In this document: one piece after another, positions 54,161 through 62,210 of the stretch | Position numbering within the stretch: the stretch's first letter is position 1 | How the letters are laid out: the number at the start of each line of letters is the position of its first letter | Assembly: GCF_003597125.1 (NCBI RefSeq) | Contig: NZ_QYYA01000001.1 | Location: 930,001 to 994,000, forward strand | Direction: 5' to 3' | Length of the DNA: 64,000 nucleotides | Source of the DNA: Alcanivorax profundi | GTDB lineage: Bacteria > Pseudomonadota > Gammaproteobacteria > Pseudomonadales > Alcanivoracaceae | Translations under genes and position numbers: made by a program | The notes under the pieces: generated by a model | What the model was told of the DNA's origin: nothing | The model's database searches: none | What the model saw: the letters and a program-made list of their open reading frames with translations, nothing else

Positions 54161-54796
54161 ATGTCAGTACCTGTTATACGCGCAGGCGAGCCTCACACCA
54201 TTCGCACCCGGGGCATTACCCTGCTGCGTTCCGGTCACAAGGAAATCCGTCGCCTCAAACGCGCCAACCATACCCCATCGATTCATGGTAACAAGGTATG
54301 GAACTCCAGCTTCCTTATCATGGATCACCTCACCCGCAATAAACTGGACGCAGACGACCACCTGCTGGATATTGGTTGTGGCTGGGGGCCACTGTCGATC
54401 TTTACCGCCAAGCGGTTTAGGTGCCGGGTCACCGCTGTAGATGCCGATGCAGATGTTTTCCCCTATCTTGACCTGCATGCGCAGATCAACAAGGTGGATA
54501 TCACCACCGAACAGCTTCGCTTTGAAAAGCTCAGCACCGCCCGGCTTAAAGACGTCACGGTCATGGCCGGTGCTGACATCTGCTTTTGGGACGAGCTAAC
54601 CCCTGTGCTCTATAACCTTATCCGTCGCGCCCTGAGAGCCGGAGTAAAGCAGATCATCATCGCCGACCCTGGCCGCTCACCTTTCTATGCTCTGGCAGAG
54701 AAATGCGAACAAGGGGGCCTCAATTCCCGCGTCGTAGAGCGCAGGAGCAAGACCCCGAAGAATCTCTGTGCCGATTTGCTGATTATCGACAATTGA
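54161..54796 (+). CDS. SAM-dependent methyltransferase
   Basis: A 211-aa class I methyltransferase: SAM motif LDIGCGWGPLSIFTAKRF, followed by TAVDADADVF (acidic residue for ribose). Substrate unknown; no catalytic NPPF motif. A TTG at 54122 is possible but ATG 54161, with GGTGGA upstream, is preferred. It is divergent from the ABC1 kinase and 53 bases before the Lon gene. Confidence 0.8.
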   Translation: MSVPVIRAGEPHTIRTRGITLLRSGHKEIRRLKRANHTPSIHGNKVWNSSFLIMDHLTRNKLDADDHLLDIGCGWGPLSIFTAKRFRCRVTAVDADADVFPYLDLHAQINKVDITTEQLRFEKLSTARLKDVTVMAGADICFWDELTPVLYNLIRRALRAGVKQIIIADPGRSPFYALAEKCEQGGLNSRVVERRSKTPKNLCADLLIIDN

Positions 54797-54849
54797 AATT
54801 CCACCACCCGGCACCATGTTATTTCCACGTTCAATGGAAGTGACACACC

Positions 54850-57216
54850 ATGACTGACGATATTCAAGACACCGATACCGCGCAGGGCAGCCTTGCCCTG
54901 CCCGACCAGTTGCGCCCGCAACGCATCTATCTTATCCCTGTACGCCACAGACCCTTTATGCCCGGGTTGGTGCAACCAGTGATGCTGGACAAACAAATCT
55001 GGGAACAGACCCTCGAGCGCGTTAGCCAGACCCCCCATCAATCGCTGGGCCTGGTCTACGTGGGCGACAAAGACCCTGACACCGTCGCGCTGGAGGATTT
55101 CCCGGAGTACGGCTGCTTGGTGAAAGTTCACGCTCTGAATCAGGAAAATGATCAGTTCCAGCTCGTCGCCCAGGGCGCATCCCGCTTTCGTATTCAGGGT
55201 TGGCTGAATCGCAAGCGTCCCTATATGGCAGAAGTCAGTTACCCAGAGCCACGCACAGACGCGGATGAAACTGTACGTGCCTATGGCATGGCCATCATCA
55301 ATACCATCAAGGAACTGCTGCCGCTCAACCCGCTGTATAACGAAGGGCTGCGTCACTACCTGCAAAACTTTTCACCCTCCGAGCCCTCTCCGCTAACCGA
55401 TTTTGCGGCAGCGCTGACCAGTGCTTCAGGCAAAGAGCTACAAAGCATACTCGAAACCGTTCCACTCAAGCCTCGTATGGAAAAGGTCCTGACGCTGGTA
55501 AAAAAGGAACTGGAGGTCGCCCGGCTACAAAACCAGATTTCCGAAGAGGTGAACGAGAAGGTCAGTCGCCACCAGCGCGAATTCTTCCTTCGCGAACAAC
55601 TCAAGATCATTCAGCGCGAACTCGGCCTGAGCAAAGATGACAAGACCGCCGAAGCGGATGAGTTCCGTGAACGGATGAAGACCTTGTCTCCTACCGATGC
55701 GGTAAACAAACGGTTTGAGGACGAACTACAAAAGCTGTCTGTACTGGAAACCGGCTCCCCTGAGTATGGTGTAACCCGCAATTATCTGGACTGGCTTACC
55801 AGTGTTCCCTGGGGGCAATACAGTCACGACAATCTTGATCTCAGCCATGCCCGCGAAGTGCTCACCCGGCACCATAGCGGCTTGCAGGACGTGAAAGACC
55901 GCATTGTTGAATTTCTTGCGGTTGGGGCACTACGTGGTGAGGTCAAAGGCTCCATTATCCTGCTTGTCGGCCCCCCTGGGGTCGGCAAGACCAGTATTGG
56001 CAAGTCCATTGCCGAAGCCCTGGATCGCAAATTCTACCGCTTCAGCCTTGGCGGCATGCGCGACGAAGCCGAAATCAAGGGGCACCGCCGCACCTATATC
56101 GGTGCCATGCCCGGCAAACTGGTTCAGGCGCTGAAAGAAACCGGCACGGCAAACCCCGTGATCATGCTCGATGAAATCGACAAGCTTGGGCAATCGTTTC
56201 AGGGCGACCCGGCCTCGGCCCTGCTGGAAGTGCTGGACCCCGAGCAAAATCAGGATTTCCTGGATCATTACCTTGATGAACGGCTCGATCTCAGCCATTC
56301 GCTGTTTATCTGTACCGCCAATACCCTCGACAGCATTCCTGGCCCCTTGCTCGACCGCATGGAAGTGATTCGGCTCTCCGGGTATATCACCGAAGAGAAA
56401 GTGGATATCGCCCGGCAGCACCTGTGGCCACGCGCCCTGGAGCGTGCCGGCGTAAAACCCGGCCAGCTCAAGATCAGTGACAGTGCCCTGCGGCAGGTTA
56501 TTGAAGGGTATGCGCGGGAAGCCGGGGTACGAAACCTCGAAAAGCAACTGAACAAGATTATCCGCAAGTCGGCCGTCAAACTGCTGGCTGGCGAGAAGAA
56601 GCTCAGCATCAGTGGCAAGAATTTGTCTGAGTTTCTGGGGCAGCCCTACTTCCAGACAGAAAAAACCCAGCGAGGCGTTGGCGTTGTCACCGGCCTCGCC
56701 TGGACCAGTATGGGCGGTGCCACCCTCTCTGTAGAAGCCAGTCTGGTCCACAGCAAGCAACGTGGTTTCAAACTGACCGGGCAACTCGGTGACGTAATGA
56801 AAGAATCCGCGGAAATTGCCTACAGTTACGTGGCGAGCCACCTGCAGGACTACGGGCTGGCGGAAGACTGTCTCGACAATGCCTTTATCCACCTGCATGT
56901 GCCGGAGGGCGCAACGCCAAAGGACGGCCCCAGCGCAGGGGTCACCATGGCCAGCGCCATTCTGTCCTTGCTGCGCAACAAGCGGCTGCCGCGCAAGGTC
57001 GCCATGACGGGAGAGCTGACACTCACCGGCCAGGTGCTGGCCGTTGGCGGGATCCGAGAGAAAATCATTGCCGCCCGGCGGGTGAATATTCGTGAAGTGA
57101 TTCTTCCCGATGCCTGCCGGCGGGATTTCGACGAGTTGCCGGATTATCTGAAAGACGGCCTCACCGTGCACTTTGCCAGCCAGTATAGCGATGTCTTCCA
57201 ACAACTCTGGGGCTGA
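54850..57216 (+). CDS. lon: Lon-family ATP-dependent protease, possibly AsrA-type paralogue
   Basis: A 788-aa protease with N-terminal LAN domain (RIYLIPVRHRPFMPGLVQPVML), central coiled part, AAA+ module (Walker A GPPGVGKTS, Walker B VIMLDEIDKLG) and Ser-Lys catalytic domain (S695 in KDGPSAGV, K738 in GGIREKIIAARR). The N-terminal RHRPFMPG style resembles the second Lon of Pseudomonas (AsrA) as much as canonical Lon; no clpX neighbour is seen. It degrades misfolded and regulatory proteins. Overlaps rluA by 26 bases. Confidence 0.92.
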   Translation: MTDDIQDTDTAQGSLALPDQLRPQRIYLIPVRHRPFMPGLVQPVMLDKQIWEQTLERVSQTPHQSLGLVYVGDKDPDTVALEDFPEYGCLVKVHALNQENDQFQLVAQGASRFRIQGWLNRKRPYMAEVSYPEPRTDADETVRAYGMAIINTIKELLPLNPLYNEGLRHYLQNFSPSEPSPLTDFAAALTSASGKELQSILETVPLKPRMEKVLTLVKKELEVARLQNQISEEVNEKVSRHQREFFLREQLKIIQRELGLSKDDKTAEADEFRERMKTLSPTDAVNKRFEDELQKLSVLETGSPEYGVTRNYLDWLTSVPWGQYSHDNLDLSHAREVLTRHHSGLQDVKDRIVEFLAVGALRGEVKGSIILLVGPPGVGKTSIGKSIAEALDRKFYRFSLGGMRDEAEIKGHRRTYIGAMPGKLVQALKETGTANPVIMLDEIDKLGQSFQGDPASALLEVLDPEQNQDFLDHYLDERLDLSHSLFICTANTLDSIPGPLLDRMEVIRLSGYITEEKVDIARQHLWPRALERAGVKPGQLKISDSALRQVIEGYAREAGVRNLEKQLNKIIRKSAVKLLAGEKKLSISGKNLSEFLGQPYFQTEKTQRGVGVVTGLAWTSMGGATLSVEASLVHSKQRGFKLTGQLGDVMKESAEIAYSYVASHLQDYGLAEDCLDNAFIHLHVPEGATPKDGPSAGVTMASAILSLLRNKRLPRKVAMTGELTLTGQVLAVGGIREKIIAARRVNIREVILPDACRRDFDELPDYLKDGLTVHFASQYSDVFQQLWG

Positions 57217-57880
57217 TACTGCCCCCTACTACATTGTGCCCACCTGTCACGAGCGGGTGGGCATCCTGTATCAGGATCCGGACATTCTTCTGATCAACAA
57301 GCCTGCCTACTTGCTCAGCGTTCCCGGGCGCGCCCCCGAGAACAAGGACTGCGCCATTACCCGTCTCAGCCTGATTTACCCGGACATACGTCTGGTGCAT
57401 CGTCTGGATCTGGATACCTCGGGCCTGATGGTCTTTGCATTGAGTCAGCGAGGGCAAAGCCAGCTAAGCCGTTTATTTCAGCTGCGAACAGTCAAGAAGC
57501 GGTATCAGGCGGTGGTACAGGGTTTGGTCGAGAAGGACGCCGGCAGCATTGAGCTCCCCCTGATTGCGGACTGGCCCAATCGTCCGTTGCAGAAAGTCTG
57601 TCATGACACCGGCAAACACGCCCTGACCCACTATCAGGTAATGGAGCGCGACGAACGGCATAACCGTACCCGCCTTGCTCTGAGCCCCGTCACCGGGCGC
57701 AGCCACCAGTTACGCATCCACTGTCGGGAACTGGGCCACCCCATCATTGGCTGTGATATGTACGCCCCTCCCGAAGTCGAAGTCCTAAGCCCCCGCCTGC
57801 TGCTGCACGCCGAATGGCTAGGCTTCAACCACCCCGTCACCGGCCTGTGGAGCGAATTCACCTCCCCCTGCCCGTTCTAG
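57191..57880 (+). CDS. rluA: Dual-specificity pseudouridine synthase RluA (23S rRNA/tRNA)
   Basis: A 229-aa enzyme closely like E. coli RluA: ILYQDPDILLINKPAYLLSVPGR, HRLDLDTSGL with catalytic D73, LPLIADWPNRPLQKVCHDTGK and PVTGRSHQLRIHCRELGHPI are nearly identical in style. It makes pseudouridine at 23S position 746 and tRNA position 32. Start ATG 57191 overlaps lon by 26 bases. Confidence 0.95.
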   Translation: MSSNNSGADTAPYYIVPTCHERVGILYQDPDILLINKPAYLLSVPGRAPENKDCAITRLSLIYPDIRLVHRLDLDTSGLMVFALSQRGQSQLSRLFQLRTVKKRYQAVVQGLVEKDAGSIELPLIADWPNRPLQKVCHDTGKHALTHYQVMERDERHNRTRLALSPVTGRSHQLRIHCRELGHPIIGCDMYAPPEVEVLSPRLLLHAEWLGFNHPVTGLWSEFTSPCPF

Positions 57881-58023
57881 GCCGTGTAGTCGCTTAAGGT
57901 TTTTACGACCCAAGTCTCGCAACCCGAGGCTCTTGCATCTATACCTCGCCAGGGCCCGGAATGACCAAGCTTTTGCATTTGGGTTTTAGCTATTCACTAT
58001 TCACTGTTAACTATTAACTGCTC

Positions 58024-58347
58024 TTATTCCCACTCATCCCCATAATCATGCAGCAATTCCGCCCCCGCCTTGACCGCTTTGAGGGTCACGACGGTCAGGT
58101 CATCGTAATAGGCCACATTGGGTTGCTTGCCATGGTTGATAAACCGCAGATTGCACAACACCCGGTATCGCTCTTCACCGTCATCATCAATCCAGAGCAC
58201 GTAAGGCCCCTGCCCTTTTGCAGGTTGAGTCTTGCATAGTCCCAATTCCGTGCCTTTGGGAATCGACTGGCGGGCAAACAGACCCCGACCATGAAGCGGG
58301 CTTTCCCTGACTTCGACCAGGTCTTCTCTTACATAGGGTTTTGACAT
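58024..58347 (-). CDS. Minimal SET-domain protein
   Basis: A 107-aa protein that is essentially one SET domain: VRESPLHGRGLFARQSIPKGTEL (motif I, GxG), RFINHGKQPNVAYY (motif III, with NHG where NHS is usual), VTLKAVKAGAELLHDYGDEW (motif IV, ending in DYGDEW like the LxxDYG box). It is probably a protein-lysine methyltransferase; the substrate is not known. Convergent with rluA. Confidence 0.8.
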   Translation of the reverse strand: MSKPYVREDLVEVRESPLHGRGLFARQSIPKGTELGLCKTQPAKGQGPYVLWIDDDGEERYRVLCNLRFINHGKQPNVAYYDDLTVVTLKAVKAGAELLHDYGDEWE

Positions 58348-58445
58348 GCTTTTGCACTTCTTGCTGCCGTTGATGCCATGGCATCTTGCCAGAATTCATC
58401 ACAAGCTGTAATTCTCTGGGACTGACACCTCAACAAGGATCCGTT

Positions 58446-60107
58446 GTGAATCTGCTGCATACCGGTAAAGACCTGCTTCGCATGAACGAGCTGGCAGGCA
58501 TTTTGTTCAAGTATGGTTTTGCCGACGTGATCCGCCGGCTTGGGCTGGCCACCCCCATTGAGCAGGCGGGCAAACTGGTCCGCAGCCCGGTAAAGGGCGA
58601 CATCCTGCGCATGGGTACCGCAGAGCGACTACGCTGTGCACTGGAAGAAATGGGGCCCACCTTTGTCAAGCTCGGCCAGATCCTGGCCACTCGGGTTGAC
58701 CTGTTTCCGCTGGACTGGATTGCCGAGTTCGAGAAGCTGCAGGATCAGGCCAGCGCCATTCCGTTTGAAGAGCTTGCCCCATTGATTGAAGAGGCCCTGG
58801 GCAAGCCGATTGACAGCCTGTTTGCCCGTGTCGACCCGACCCCAATCGGGGTGGCCTCCATTGGTCAGGTGCACAGCGCCCTTACCCGGCGCGGCCAGAA
58901 GGTTGTGCTCAAAATCCAGAAGCCGGGTATTCGTAACAAGATCGACTCCGACCTTCGCCTGCTCGACCAGCTGGCCAAGCTGGCTTGCGACAACTCCGTG
59001 GAAATCCGTCGCTACCGCCCGGTGGAATTGATCCGTGAATTCCGCCGTTCGTTGCTGCGGGAGCTGGACTTCACCATTGAAGCCCGTAACGCCGATCGAA
59101 TCCGCAAAAACATGCGTTCGCTGAAATGGCTCACCGTCCCGCGGGTTTACTGGGAGTTGTCGTCATCCACCGTTCAGGTTCAACAACACATTGAAGGCAT
59201 CCCGGCGAAGGCACTGGAAAAGCTGGATGCCGCGGGCCTTGACCGGGCCCAGATTGCTCGCCGTGGCGCCCTGGCCGCCTGGAAAATGGCACTGGAAGAC
59301 GGTTTTTTTCATGCCGATCCGCACCCCGGGAATTTCATCATCCTGCCGGGCAACCGTATCGCCATGCTCGATTTCGGCATGGTCGGCAAGCTCAGTCATA
59401 GCCGCCGAGAACAAATACTGCAGATGACCCGCGCAGTCGTCATCCGTGAAGCTGAACAGTGCGCGGCGGTTCTGGCCAGCTGGTCCGATGGTCAACCGGT
59501 GAACTTCGAACAATTGGTGTCGGATGTGGAAGATGTCATCAGCCAGTATCACGGCGTCTCCATCTCGGAACTGGATATCACCGCGTTGCTCAATGACATC
59601 ACCGCCATGGTACGCAACCATAATCTGGTGCTGCCCAGTGATATTGCCCTGTTCATCAAGGCCATCATTACCCTGGAGGGATTCGGGCGCCTGCTTAACC
59701 CCGACTTCGATCTGATGACCGAAGCCGAGCCCCTGCTCAAGCGCATGATCCGCACCCGCTACTCTCCTGCCCGACTGGCCAAAAGCCTGAGCCTGCGGGC
59801 ACTGGATGTGGTCGACAAGGTCTATGCTCCCCCCCCTGTCCCCGGCCAGCAAAGCCCCCAGGAGCAGGGACTGGACCCCCGCCAACTGGAAAGAATGGTG
59901 ACCCGACTGGAACGGGGCCAGTATCGGCAGGTCCAAGCACTATTGGTCGCCTCTTCGTTCATTGGCGGCAGTGTCATGCTGGCTGGCAAAGTTGGGCCAT
60001 CACCTTGGGGTATCTCCCTGTTTGGCCTTATAGTCTTCCTCGGAAGCGCCGGCTGGGCCAGCTGGCTAATGTGGGTATCCCGACGTTTCCTTCGGGAATG
60101 GGAGTAA
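58446..60107 (+). CDS. UbiB/AarF-family ABC1 kinase, long form
   Basis: A 553-aa protein. KxGQ (FVKLGQILATR), alanine-rich ASIGQVHSA loop, VVLKIQKPG (Lys), HADPHPGNFII and LDFGMVG are all intact; two membrane helices close the C terminus (VQALLVASSFIGGSVMLAGKV, WGISLFGLIVFLGSAGWASWLMWV) as in UbiB. It may support ubiquinone synthesis, but no other ubi gene is nearby. Start GTG at 58446 has AAGGAT seven bases upstream; the longer ATG-initiated reading from 58386 is less likely. Two ABC1 kinases lie within 6 kb. Confidence 0.88.
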   Translation: MNLLHTGKDLLRMNELAGILFKYGFADVIRRLGLATPIEQAGKLVRSPVKGDILRMGTAERLRCALEEMGPTFVKLGQILATRVDLFPLDWIAEFEKLQDQASAIPFEELAPLIEEALGKPIDSLFARVDPTPIGVASIGQVHSALTRRGQKVVLKIQKPGIRNKIDSDLRLLDQLAKLACDNSVEIRRYRPVELIREFRRSLLRELDFTIEARNADRIRKNMRSLKWLTVPRVYWELSSSTVQVQQHIEGIPAKALEKLDAAGLDRAQIARRGALAAWKMALEDGFFHADPHPGNFIILPGNRIAMLDFGMVGKLSHSRREQILQMTRAVVIREAEQCAAVLASWSDGQPVNFEQLVSDVEDVISQYHGVSISELDITALLNDITAMVRNHNLVLPSDIALFIKAIITLEGFGRLLNPDFDLMTEAEPLLKRMIRTRYSPARLAKSLSLRALDVVDKVYAPPPVPGQQSPQEQGLDPRQLERMVTRLERGQYRQVQALLVASSFIGGSVMLAGKVGPSPWGISLFGLIVFLGSAGWASWLMWVSRRFLREWE

Positions 60108-60111
60108 CGGA

Positions 60112-60900
60112 ATGACAATGAAGAAACCGCTTATCATGCTTTGCGCTGGCGTAGCGCTGGCAGCCTGTGCCACCTCCCCACTGGGACGAAACCAGTTTCT
60201 GCTGATGCCGGCAGATCAAATGGATGAAATGGGCGCCACCGCCTATGCGCAAATGAAACAAGAGACCCCTGTCAGTAGCAGTCAGCAGCAAACCGCTTAT
60301 GTACGCTGTGTGGCCACCGCCATCACCTCAACGCTGGATGGCAGCCAGCAGTGGGAGGTCAACCTGTTCCAGGACAACAGCGCCAATGCGTTTGCCCTGC
60401 CAGGGGGCAAAATCGGGGTCAATACCGGTCTGCTCAAGGTCGCCACCAATCAGTCACAGCTGGCGACGGTCATCGGTCATGAAATCGGCCATGTGCAAGC
60501 GCAGCATTCCAACGAGCGCATGTCACTGGAGTACGCCACCCAAAATGGCCTTCAATTACTGGGCGCAGTGGCAGGTGAAGACAGCGCCACCAAACAGGGC
60601 ATCATGGCCGCACTCGGTGTCGGCGCCCAGTATGGTGTCGCACTGCCGTTCAGCCGCAAGCATGAAGCCGAAGCCGATATTATTGGTCTTCAGCTCATGG
60701 CCCAGGCGGGCTTCGACCCTCGCGAGAGTGTAAATCTGTGGCAGAACATGGCGGCTGCCAACGGCGATGGGCCACCGGAATTCATGTCCACCCACCCCTC
60801 CAATGCCACCCGCATCGGCGGGCTGCAAGCTCGTCTGCCAGAGGTGATGCCGCTGTACAACCAGGCCAAGGCAGCGGGCCGCAAGCCGAGCTGTGGATGA
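60112..60900 (+). CDS. M48-family metalloprotease lipoprotein (LoiP-like)
   Basis: A 262-aa lipoprotein: lipobox LAAC (C19), zinc motif HEIGH at residues 123-127, third ligand in KHEAEADIIGLQ, and FMSTHPSNATRI near the end. It is a periplasm-facing protease, similar to the E. coli envelope proteases LoiP/BepA. ATG 60112 or 60118. GGAG upstream. It follows the kinase gene by four bases, so probably in one transcript. Confidence 0.9.
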   Translation: MTMKKPLIMLCAGVALAACATSPLGRNQFLLMPADQMDEMGATAYAQMKQETPVSSSQQQTAYVRCVATAITSTLDGSQQWEVNLFQDNSANAFALPGGKIGVNTGLLKVATNQSQLATVIGHEIGHVQAQHSNERMSLEYATQNGLQLLGAVAGEDSATKQGIMAALGVGAQYGVALPFSRKHEAEADIIGLQLMAQAGFDPRESVNLWQNMAAANGDGPPEFMSTHPSNATRIGGLQARLPEVMPLYNQAKAAGRKPSCG

Positions 60901-60949
60901 AAGCCGCTATGAGCTTTCAGCTACGAGCTACGAGTTAAAACCCTAAAAC

Positions 60950-60977
60950 AAAAACGCAGCCTCAAGGGCTGCGTTTT
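60950..60977. terminator. Bidirectional intrinsic terminator between M48 gene and nfuA
   Basis: AAAAACGCAGCC-TCAA-GGGCTGCGTTTTT with A/T flanks on both sides; serves the convergent genes. Confidence 0.88.
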
Positions 60978-61013
60978 TGCTTTTGCTGGTAGCTCATTGC
61001 TCACAGCTGCCTT

Positions 61014-61607
61014 CTAACTGTAGTAAGCGTTGTCCGTCACGGTATGGTCTGTCTTGTCACGAACCCCCGTCAGTTCCGGTATACGCTCTTTCAGGGTTTT
61101 TTCTACCCCGTCTCGCAGCGTCACGTCGACGACGGAACAGCCCTGACAGCCACCGCCGAATTCCAGCACTGCGACCATGTCCTCGGTGAGCTCCAGCAGC
61201 TGAACACTGCCGCCGTGAGAAGCCAGATTGGGATTGATCTCTGCGTAAAGCACGTAGTTGATCTTCTCTTCCACACTGGCGTCTTCACTGATATCCGGCA
61301 CACGGGATTTCGGCGCCCGGAAGGTCAGCTGACCACCCATGCTGTCTTTCTTGTAGTCGATGACCGCATCTTCCAGATAACGCACGCTTTTACCTTCGAT
61401 CCAGGCATGAAAGCCCTCGTAATCGAAGCGTACATCGTCCTCTTCCTGCTCACCGTCCGGGCAATACGCCATGCAACACTCGGCATGGGGGGTGCCGGGA
61501 CGCTCAACAAAGATACGCACGCCAATGCCGCCCTGATCCTGCTTGCCCAGCAGGTCTCGCAGGTAGTCCTGGGCCGGTTCGGTGATGTCGATCAACTGCT
61601 CTGCCAT
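61014..61607 (-). CDS. nfuA: Fe-S biogenesis protein NfuA
   Basis: A 197-aa two-domain protein: degenerate A-type domain (ITEPAQDYLRDLLGKQDQGGIGVRIFVERPGTPHAECCMAYC) and a C-terminal Nfu domain with FGGGCQGCSVVD (CxxC for a bridging 4Fe-4S cluster). It carries [4Fe-4S] clusters to apo-enzymes under stress. AGGAAG precedes ATG 61607. E. coli NfuA is 191 aa. The terminator at 60950 ends it. Confidence 0.96.
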   Translation of the reverse strand: MAEQLIDITEPAQDYLRDLLGKQDQGGIGVRIFVERPGTPHAECCMAYCPDGEQEEDDVRFDYEGFHAWIEGKSVRYLEDAVIDYKKDSMGGQLTFRAPKSRVPDISEDASVEEKINYVLYAEINPNLASHGGSVQLLELTEDMVAVLEFGGGCQGCSVVDVTLRDGVEKTLKERIPELTGVRDKTDHTVTDNAYYS

Positions 61608-61835
61608 TACGCTTCCTGATCCGGTTCGTGGCCTCAAGCCGGCCTGAAGGGCGACTGAGGTCTCTTTCCTGAGTATTTTAGTCAGGTACTCAGCATATTC
61701 AATGGTGCCACCGCCCAATCGTTTCAAGGGTGGGCCGAACGGCATCATTACGGGGTGTTCCCACCCTCGGCAGCGGCGTACAATATGCGCCCCGATTCCC
61801 GGCGTTTAGCCGTCGCCATAACGCAGGACTATGTG

Positions 61836-62066
61836 ATGACAGACCCCAAGGATGCACCGGATCAGGACACCAAACCTGGCCTGCTGCAAACGATCAACAG
61901 CATTCTCGCTGCCCTGTTCGGTGTGCAAAGCGCCAAAAACCGGGAGCGGGACTTCACCAAGGGCGATGCCGGCAACTATATCGGCGTCTACGTCATTCTG
62001 GTGATTGCGCTTGTTATCGGCATGGTCATCACCGTCAACATGGTGCTCGACGCTGCCGCGAAATAG
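61836..62066 (+). CDS. DUF2970-type small membrane protein
   Basis: A 76-aa protein: polar N-terminal half (LLQTINSILAALFGVQSAKNRERDF), one C-terminal membrane segment (YIGVYVILVIALVIGMVITVNMVL). DUF2970 proteins of this size are common in gammaproteobacteria; function unknown. Start ATG 61836 is chosen as it gives the usual size; longer reading frames lack a ribosome site. Confidence 0.75.
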   Translation: MTDPKDAPDQDTKPGLLQTINSILAALFGVQSAKNRERDFTKGDAGNYIGVYVILVIALVIGMVITVNMVLDAAAK

Positions 62067-62142
62067 GCTTTTTTATATCGGTTGCCGTTATAGAGATATG
62101 CCAAGATATTTCTTTTCACTATAAGGGCGCTTTGTTAGAGTG

Positions 62143-62161
62143 CCGCACTCACCCAGTGCGG
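62143..62161 (+). promoter_or_regulatory. Hairpin in the cysI upstream region
   Basis: CCGCACT-CACCC-AGTGCGG: a perfect 7-bp stem, 49 bases before the cysI start, in the likely leader or promoter. Role unknown. Confidence 0.4.
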
Positions 62162-62210
62162 GTGGCGCTTAGCTATTGAATTTCAAGCAAAAGGACGGTG
62201 ATACAGTCCC

